In this document: piece after piece, positions 59,287-64,000 of the stretch
How positions within the stretch are numbered: the stretch's first letter is position 1
Layout of the letters: the number at the start of each line of letters is the position of its first letter
Assembly (NCBI GenBank): GCA_002315555.1
Contig: DCHF01000049.1
Location: forward strand, 17,199 to 81,198
Reading direction: 5' to 3'
From: Lachnospiraceae bacterium UBA1759
GTDB lineage: Bacteria; Bacillota; Clostridia; Lachnospirales; Lachnospiraceae
DNA length: 64,000 bases
Notes under the pieces: generated by a model
The model's input: the letters and a program-made list of their open reading frames with translations, nothing else
Databases searched by the model: none
What the model was told of the DNA's origin: nothing
Translations under genes and position numbers: made by a program

Positions 59287-60291
59287 ATGTTAAACGGTGA
59301 AAAGATGCTGTTCAGCGGCATGCAGGCAACCGGCACCCTGACACTTGGTAATTATCTTGGAGCGTTAAACAACTGGCTCACACTTTCAGACGAATATAAG
59401 TGTCTGTATTGTGTTGTTGATGAACATTCCATTACGGTTCGCCAGGATCCGGCAGAGCTTCGTAAGCGCGCGCGCAACCTGCTTACTTTATACATCGCGG
59501 CAGGTCTGGATCCGGAAAAGAATATCATCTATTATCAGTCTCACGTTTCCGCACATGCGGAGCTGGCATGGATCCTGAACTGCTACACCTACATGGGTGA
59601 ACTGCAGCGCATGACCCAGTTTAAGGACAAGTCCGCAAAGCACGCAGACAATATTAATGCCGGTCTGTTCACGTATCCGGTTCTGATGGCGGCAGACATT
59701 CTGCTGTACCAGGCCGATGTGGTTCCGGTCGGTATCGACCAGATGCAGCACCTGGAGCTGACCCGTAACATCGCGGAGCGTTTCAACAACATCTACGGCG
59801 ATGTCTTCACGGTTCCGGAAGCGTATATCGGCAAGGTCGGCGCAAAGATCCAGTCTCTTCAGGATCCGTCCAAGAAGATGAGTAAGTCCGATGAGAACGT
59901 CAACGCGTCCATCTACCTGACCGATGACCGCGACACCATCATTCGCAAGTTTAAGCGTGCGGTTACGGATAACGAGGCGTGTGTCCGCTATTCCGATGAT
60001 CAGCCGGGCATCAAGAACCTGATCACCATCTACTCCGCAGTTACCGGCAAGACTCCGGCAGAGGTCGAGGCTGAGTTTGCGGGTTCCGGTTACGGTGATT
60101 TCAAGCTGGCAGTCGGTGAAGCGGTTGCAGACCGTCTGAACCCCATCCAGGCAAAGCAGGCAGATCTCCTTGCAAACAAGGACTACGTGGACAGCATCAT
60201 CAAGAACAATGCGGAACAGGCAAACTACCTGGCCCAGAAGACGCTTCGCAAGGTACAGAAGAAGGTCGGTTTCCCGGAGCGCATTCGCTGA
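59287..60291 (+). CDS. trpS: Tryptophanyl-tRNA synthetase
   Basis: A 334-residue class I synthetase. HIGH-equivalent TLGNYLGA near 19-26, KMSKS at 197-201 (KKMSKSDEN), and the Trp-site block GLFTYPVLMAADILLYQADV. AGGAGG precedes the ATG. It is slightly different in start from B. subtilis TrpS but full-length. Followed after 48 bp by a lipoprotein gene with a palindrome in between. Confidence 0.95.
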   Translation: MLNGEKMLFSGMQATGTLTLGNYLGALNNWLTLSDEYKCLYCVVDEHSITVRQDPAELRKRARNLLTLYIAAGLDPEKNIIYYQSHVSAHAELAWILNCYTYMGELQRMTQFKDKSAKHADNINAGLFTYPVLMAADILLYQADVVPVGIDQMQHLELTRNIAERFNNIYGDVFTVPEAYIGKVGAKIQSLQDPSKKMSKSDENVNASIYLTDDRDTIIRKFKRAVTDNEACVRYSDDQPGIKNLITIYSAVTGKTPAEVEAEFAGSGYGDFKLAVGEAVADRLNPIQAKQADLLANKDYVDSIIKNNAEQANYLAQKTLRKVQKKVGFPERIR

Positions 60292-60306
60292 ATTTGATGA
60301 ACGGTG

Positions 60307-60320
60307 CGCGGATATCCGCG
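60307..60320. repeat. GC-rich palindrome between trpS and lipoprotein gene
   Basis: Perfect 14-bp palindrome CGCGGATATCCGCG, extended by ACGG/CCGT outside. No T tract, so not a canonical terminator; it may reduce read-through or stabilise the mRNA. Confidence 0.6.
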
Positions 60321-60339
60321 TCCGTTGAAAGGATATGTT

Positions 60340-60984
60340 ATGAAGAAAAAATTAGCGGTACTGGCTGCGGTGCTGATGGCCGTCTGCTCTCTGAGCGGAT
60401 GCAGATCCACGCTGAGAGCGGCACTGGATGCGCAGGCAGATCAGGAAGCTTATAAGGAGATCGACCTGGATCAGGTCTATTCCGAAGAAGACGGTTATCA
60501 CTATCCGGGCATTCTGTGGGGATATTCGGTTAAGGAGAGCCAGCCGGCGGTGAACTATGCAATCGACGATGTCTCTGCATACGGTTCCAGTGCAGAATCC
60601 CTGTTTGACATGGAGAAGGTGCATCTGGCCATCAACGGTCGTAAAAACAGTACGGCGACGCTCGCGGCTACCAGCGACAGCATTACCTACCTGGTATCCG
60701 CGTCCTTCAACAAGGAGGATCTGGCCGAGGGCGATATGTCGCAGAGCGAACTGTTTGCAAGCTATTACGAGATTCTGGTCAACAAGTTCGGCGAGCCGAC
60801 GGAGACCGTCGATGAAGATAAGAAGATCGATTCCACGACCATGCATTACACCAGTTACGCATGGCGCGCGGTCCTGGCCGATGGCAAGGAGACCGAGATG
60901 CAGTTCGGCGCTGCGTATAAAGTAAACGATGATGAGCCGGAATACATCACGTTTGGATTTGTCTGGTCCAACAAGGAGCATTGA
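60340..60984 (+). CDS. Secreted lipoprotein, unknown function
   Basis: A 214-residue protein with a type II signal peptide (MKKKLAVLAAVLMAVCSLSG then Cys21), so membrane-tethered outside the cell. The mature part is acidic; no known domain. ATG 60340 follows GAAAGG; an earlier GTG at 60304 would place polar residues before the signal. The stop shares one base with nth. It has a pattern (YPGILWGYSVKE, FGEPTETVDEDK) also seen in unassigned clostridial lipoproteins. Confidence 0.78.
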   Translation: MKKKLAVLAAVLMAVCSLSGCRSTLRAALDAQADQEAYKEIDLDQVYSEEDGYHYPGILWGYSVKESQPAVNYAIDDVSAYGSSAESLFDMEKVHLAINGRKNSTATLAATSDSITYLVSASFNKEDLAEGDMSQSELFASYYEILVNKFGEPTETVDEDKKIDSTTMHYTSYAWRAVLADGKETEMQFGAAYKVNDDEPEYITFGFVWSNKEH

Positions 60985-61616
60985 TGAAGCCTTCCAAAGA
61001 GCATGTGTCAGCGGTGCTGGCGCTTTTAGACAAGGAATACGGAACCGATGATATCTGTTATCTGAATCATGAGACCGCGTATCAGTTTTTGATCGCCGTG
61101 ATCCTTTCCGCACAGTGCACGGATGCGCGTGTCAATATGGTCACGCCGTCGCTGTTCAAGCAGTTTGATTCACTGGAGGCTTTTGCGAATGCCGATGTGG
61201 AGGAACTTGAGGAGGCGATTCGTTCCATCGGGTTCTACCATGCCAAGGCGCGGAACATCATCGGCTGTACCAAACGGCTGGTGGAAGTTTATGGCGGCGA
61301 GGTCCCGGATACGATGGAGGAACTTTTGACGCTTCCCGGTGTGGGCCGCAAAACGGCCAATGTCATTTTGGGCAATGTGTACCGTAAGCCGTCTGTTGTG
61401 GTCGATACCCACGTAAAGCGTATCTCCAAAAAACTCGGTTTCACGGATAATACCGATCCCGAAAAGGTGGAGTACGACCTGATGAAGGTACTGCCGGAGG
61501 ACCATTGGATCCTGTATAACATGCAGATCATCACACTTGGCCGCACGATCTGCTTTGCACGGAAGCCGGAGTGTGAAAAATGCTTCCTGAAGGGCGAATG
61601 CCCGTCAGCGAAATAA
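60984..61616 (+). CDS. nth: Endonuclease III
   Basis: A 210-residue bifunctional DNA glycosylase/AP lyase for oxidised pyrimidines. Helix-hairpin-helix LPGVGRKTANVIL with catalytic Lys (near 119), Asp in VVDTHVKRI (near 137) and the [4Fe-4S] motif C-X6-C-X2-C-X5-C (CFARKPECEKCFLKGEC). AAGGAG precedes the ATG at 60984; a TTG at 60981 is also in frame. One-base overlap with the lipoprotein gene. Confidence 0.95.
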   Translation: MKPSKEHVSAVLALLDKEYGTDDICYLNHETAYQFLIAVILSAQCTDARVNMVTPSLFKQFDSLEAFANADVEELEEAIRSIGFYHAKARNIIGCTKRLVEVYGGEVPDTMEELLTLPGVGRKTANVILGNVYRKPSVVVDTHVKRISKKLGFTDNTDPEKVEYDLMKVLPEDHWILYNMQIITLGRTICFARKPECEKCFLKGECPSAK

Positions 61617-61631
61617 TGTGGAGGAACAACT

Positions 61632-61745
61632 GTGATTCAGTTTAATGGTAAAAAGGGTAAGAGAATCAAGCTTATCATGGCGATCGTGATCATTGTGATC
61701 GTTGTCGCGATGCTGGCTACGACGATCATTGCCGCACTGATGTAA
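61632..61745 (+). CDS. 37-residue single-pass membrane peptide
   Basis: GTG 61632 follows GGAGGAACAACT; TAA at 61743-61745. The product has a basic start (FNGKKGKRIK) and one long hydrophobic helix (IMAIVIIVIVVAMLATTIIA). The clear ribosome binding site and exact fit between nth and the PurM-like gene (one base before its ATG) support a real gene. The PurM-like gene has no site of its own, so its translation may depend on this peptide. No family recognised. Confidence 0.6.
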   Translation: MIQFNGKKGKRIKLIMAIVIIVIVVAMLATTIIAALM

Positions 61746-61746
61746 T

Positions 61747-62823
61747 ATGAAGATGGAAAAAGGTAAAATTCCTTATAACAGTCTGATTCGCTCCGTCCTG
61801 CGCGTGCCTTTTGAAAGAAAGGAAGCTGAACAAGTCGCCCGGGACGGGGCGCTTGTGTCTGCGGGCGGGACAAGTGCGTCTGCGGGTGTGACGGATGGTC
61901 CTGCAACGGACGCCGGAGCGGCGGTGAGCGTCGGAGCAGCGCCGGTCGGGGCTTCTGTGAACACGACGGTTTACGGCGGCGTGCTTGCGGAAAAGCTTGC
62001 GTTCTACCGAAGCTTCAACAGCGCGCTTGCGGCAGGGATCCTGCCGGAGAGCGTGATGCTTTCGCTGACGCTTCCGGTCGGGGAAAAGGAGACCACGACG
62101 GCAGAGCGGATGCGGGCGTTTAAGGCGATTGCGGATGAGGAAGGCGTGAAGATCGCAGGCGGTCATACGACCTACAGCGCGCAGGTGAGTGCGCCGGTGC
62201 TGACGGTGGTGGTGAGCGGAATCTATGCGGAAGAGGGCGGATGCGCGTGCGGAGTCCGCGCGGCGGACGCGAAGAATGGTATCGTAAAGCCCGGTATGGA
62301 TCTGATCATGACCGGATTTGCGGGCGATGCCGGCGCGATGCTCCTTTATCACGAGCGCGGGGAAGTGTTAAAACAGCGCTTTACGGGGGATTATCTGGAT
62401 GTGACCGTTGATGCGGAAGAACACTTATCGGCCTCAAAATGCGCCAAAATCTTACGCAAAACGGGCGCTGTGATGCATGACGTGTCCGAAGGCGGTGTGT
62501 TGGGGGCACTATGGGAATTTGCGGAAGGACATCACATCGGATTCACGGTGGATGAGAAGAAGATTCCGATCCATCAGGAGACCATTGAGACCTGCGAATA
62601 CCTGGGCGGAAATCCTTACGCACTGATCTCCACGGGCTGTATGCTTGCGACGGTACAGGACGGTGAGGCGGCCGTAAAGGCCCTGACAGAAGCCGGAATT
62701 CCTGCGGTCTGTATCGGAAAAACCGAAAGCGGAAAGCAGAAAAAGCTCCTGCGGCATGATGAGACACGGTTTTTAGATCGTCCGCAGCAGGATTTTATTA
62801 TGGAACTGGAAACGTTCGGTTAA
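61747..62823 (+). CDS. PurM/HypE-like (AIR synthase-related) protein, divergent
   Basis: A 358-residue protein. The middle and C-terminal parts match the AIR synthase-related fold: NSALAAGILPESVMLSLTLP, GGHTTYSAQVSAPVLTVVVS, PGMDLIMTGFAGDAGAMLLY, and HDVSEGGVLGALWEFAEG near 240. The usual N-terminal ATP/metal segment (GxDAA, DP) is replaced by a Gly/Ala/Ser-rich stretch at about 35-70. HypE and its relatives dehydrate thiocarboxamide for hydrogenase cyanide ligands; no hyp genes are here. ATG follows the peptide stop by one base. Possibly inactive or altered in function. Confidence 0.7.
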   Translation: MKMEKGKIPYNSLIRSVLRVPFERKEAEQVARDGALVSAGGTSASAGVTDGPATDAGAAVSVGAAPVGASVNTTVYGGVLAEKLAFYRSFNSALAAGILPESVMLSLTLPVGEKETTTAERMRAFKAIADEEGVKIAGGHTTYSAQVSAPVLTVVVSGIYAEEGGCACGVRAADAKNGIVKPGMDLIMTGFAGDAGAMLLYHERGEVLKQRFTGDYLDVTVDAEEHLSASKCAKILRKTGAVMHDVSEGGVLGALWEFAEGHHIGFTVDEKKIPIHQETIETCEYLGGNPYALISTGCMLATVQDGEAAVKALTEAGIPAVCIGKTESGKQKKLLRHDETRFLDRPQQDFIMELETFG

Positions 62824-62868
62824 GGAATGGCATCGGAAATTGGTAAAGAAGTGAGTAAGAGGTGAAGG

Positions 62869-63369
62869 ATGAATATTGTGCTTCATGAGCCGGAAATTCC
62901 GGCAAATACCGGAAACATCGGCCGGACGTGTGTGGCGACCGGTACGGTGCTGCATCTCATCAAGCCGCTGGGCTTTTCGCTGGATGAAAAATCCTTAAAG
63001 CGGGCGGGGTTGGATTACTGGCAGCATCTGGATGTACGTATTTACGAGAATTTTGAGGATTTTCTTGCGAAGAATCCCGGCGCGGAGATCTACATGGCGA
63101 CGACAAAGGGCCATCACACCTATGATGAGGTTTCCTATGCTCCGGATGCTTACATCATGTTTGGCAAGGAAACGGCCGGAATCCCGGAGGAGATCCTGGT
63201 GGACTATGAGGATACCTGTATCCGTATTCCGATGAATGAGTCGATCCGTTCGCTGAACCTGTCCAATTCCGTGGCAATCGTCCTCTATGAGGCGCTGCGT
63301 CAGAACAAATTCGCGGGAATGCAGAACTACGGGGAACTGCACCGGCTGCATTGGAAAAGTGAAGAGTAA
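62869..63369 (+). CDS. trmL: tRNA (cytidine(34)-2'-O)-methyltransferase
   Basis: A 166-residue SPOUT methyltransferase. MNIVLHEPEIPANTGNIGRT at the start, IMFGKETAGIPEEIL (knot motif 2) and IRIPMNESIRSLNLSNSVAI (motif 3) define TrmL, which methylates the wobble base of tRNA-Leu. Length is normal. AGAGGTGAAGG precedes ATG. Last gene of the long rightward run. No plus-strand T tract follows the hairpin at 63381, so its RNA may extend to the terminator at 63833. Confidence 0.95.
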   Translation: MNIVLHEPEIPANTGNIGRTCVATGTVLHLIKPLGFSLDEKSLKRAGLDYWQHLDVRIYENFEDFLAKNPGAEIYMATTKGHHTYDEVSYAPDAYIMFGKETAGIPEEILVDYEDTCIRIPMNESIRSLNLSNSVAIVLYEALRQNKFAGMQNYGELHRLHWKSEE

Positions 63370-63380
63370 AAGCGCAAAAA

Positions 63381-63420
63381 AATAGGGCTGTCAGATTTCT
63401 TTACATCTAACAGCCCTATT
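63381..63420 (-). terminator. Terminator reading leftward, just after trmL
   Basis: AATAGGGCTGT (63381-63391) / ACAGCCCTATT (63410-63420) with inner AGAT/ATCT. On the minus strand the stem is followed by TTTTTTT (A7 on plus at 63375-63381). No T tract rightward. No leftward gene feeds it. Confidence 0.75.
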
Positions 63421-63440
63421 AATGAATTTCCTGAAGTTTC

Positions 63441-63625
63441 ACTTGATCATAACCTCTCTTTCTATGGAATCGTGTGGGTAAAAGTTAATATTTCTTTGGA
63501 CCGTACCTCCTATTCTTAAAAACTTAGCCGGTTAAAGATTTAATTCTCCTTTGGTTTGTACCTCACTTTCCTTGATATTTGATTGGGTTCCGATTAGACT
63601 GATTAAGCCATTGGACCGATCTCCC
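63441..63625 (-). ncRNA. Candidate reverse-strand RNA with degenerate tandem repeats
   Basis: No ORF. On the plus strand, CTTTGGACCGTACCTCC (63494-63510) and CTTTGGTTTGTACCTCA (63549-63565) are 55 bp apart, each preceded by a GGTWAAAG-TTAAT segment; weaker copies lie at 63441-63457 and 63609-63625. On the minus strand each copy reads GAGGTAC-NNN-CCAAAG, and the array ends in the leftward terminator at 63381. The promoter was not located. The boundaries are those of the repeats only; the RNA would extend to 63381. Confidence 0.4.
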
Positions 63626-63792
63626 TGCTTTTTAGAAGTCTGCTCTTCTTTTATTATTGAATCAAGAAGTGTTCTTCTTGTTGTCTTAATCTTATATCCT
63701 GTCAAACAAAAAGTCTATTCTCAATGTTTCACAAGATTGAAAATCGAAAATCGTGCATAACGGAGAAATTGTGTTTTATCGTACGATTTTGC

Positions 63793-63821
63793 TTGAAATC
63801 TGCAAAATACCGATGTATGAT
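63793..63821 (+). promoter_or_regulatory. Promoter-like sequence facing the right end
   Basis: TTGAAA (63793-63798), 17-bp spacer, TATGAT (63816-63821). Its transcript would enter the terminator at 63833 almost at once. Confidence 0.5.
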
Positions 63822-63832
63822 AAATTTGTTGG

Positions 63833-63859
63833 GGCGCTGAAAAGCGCCTCTTTTTTTTT
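63833..63859 (+). terminator. Strong terminator with GAAA tetraloop
   Basis: GGCGCT-GAAA-AGCGCC (63833-63848), then TCTTTTTTTTT. It may end trmL operon transcripts. Confidence 0.9.
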
Positions 63860-63947
63860 GATCGCCGACGTTCCTTTTAGGGTTTCATCGGGGCCATACT
63901 GAAGGATACCGTAAGATTTTTTTAAAAACATAAATAATGCAGTGCAG

Positions 63948-63981
63948 ACACCTCACATCCGGCCAATGTGAGGTGTTTTTG
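63948..63981 (+). terminator. Second rightward terminator near window end
   Basis: ACACCTCACAT (63948-63958) / ATGTGAGGTGT (63966-63976), 7-nt loop, then T5. About 90 nt of gene-free DNA lies between this and the previous terminator. The last bases of the window (63987-64000) are AGGGTC-GT-GACCCT, an inverted repeat. Confidence 0.85.
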
Positions 63982-64000
63982 ATATTAGGGTCGTGACCCT

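Noticed and set aside
63441..63625. CRISPR array
   Set aside because: Repeats are degenerate, only 17-35 bp similar, few in number and without cas genes.

Overview
The window looks like chromosomal DNA of an anaerobic, Gram-positive-type clostridium, most likely a gut or rumen Lachnospiraceae relative. This is inferred from gene content, not from a marker gene: a MecA adaptor, a CIRCE/HrcA operator on htpG, YbiT/YkpA-type ABC-F, YitJ-type methionine enzymes, several cytoplasmic glycoside hydrolases, strong AGGAGG ribosome binding sites, and short intergenic gaps with sigma-A promoters and U-tract terminators. I saw no rRNA, tRNA, CRISPR array or intact mobile element.

Layout. 1-5.7 kb: the 3' end of a glycosidase, a SulP anion transporter, then a TetR regulator and M24 peptidase facing an MFS-like membrane pair across a palindromic operator region. 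5.8-9.2 kb: a fucose-isomerase-like enzyme and a PfkB sugar kinase, with a LysR regulator on the other strand. 9.2-14.8 kb: AT-rich, decayed DNA (a 29-codon membrane peptide, two frameshifted small secreted-protein genes, an IS200-like tnpA remnant, a small anchored protein) on both sides of a large GH2 glycosidase. 14.8-22.4 kb: a carbohydrate locus. AraC, aldose-epimerase and zinc-dehydrogenase genes run left; enolase-superfamily dehydratase, RraA-like aldolase, SDR and GH10 genes run right. This set could oxidise, dehydrate and cleave a sugar released by the glycosidases.

22.4-32.8 kb: HtpG (CIRCE, promoter and terminator superposed), a YfcC-type transporter, a cysteine desulfurase homologue, a DEDD exonuclease, GalE, a small membrane protein, a flavin-reductase-like protein and MurA. 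32.9-43.1 kb: a clan GH-A glycosidase, a truncated FAD-oxidase remnant, MecA, a PH-like membrane protein, a methyltransferase with Hsp33, a cold-shock protein, and a three-gene envelope cluster (polytopic membrane protein, zinc-ribbon protein, TPM protein). 43.2-52.4 kb: the methionine pair MetH and YitJ (overlapping by 4 nt), a GH95 fucosidase, a MATE exporter and a PlsC acyltransferase. 52.5-63.4 kb: a co-directional run of AsnS, an SbcD-like protein that has lost its nuclease motifs, a membrane-spanning SbcC-like ATPase, ABC-F, TraX, TrpS, a lipoprotein, Nth, a 37-codon membrane peptide, a PurM-like protein and TrmL. The last 0.6 kb has no gene but carries a degenerate tandem repeat, a reverse-strand terminator and two forward terminators, so it may encode a non-coding RNA.

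Most notable points: the SbcC/SbcD-like pair whose nuclease partner lacks every metal-binding motif; the htpG start region, where a terminator is complete only for read-through RNA; the reverse-strand RNA candidate at the right end; and twin palindromes 22 bp apart before the GH10 gene.
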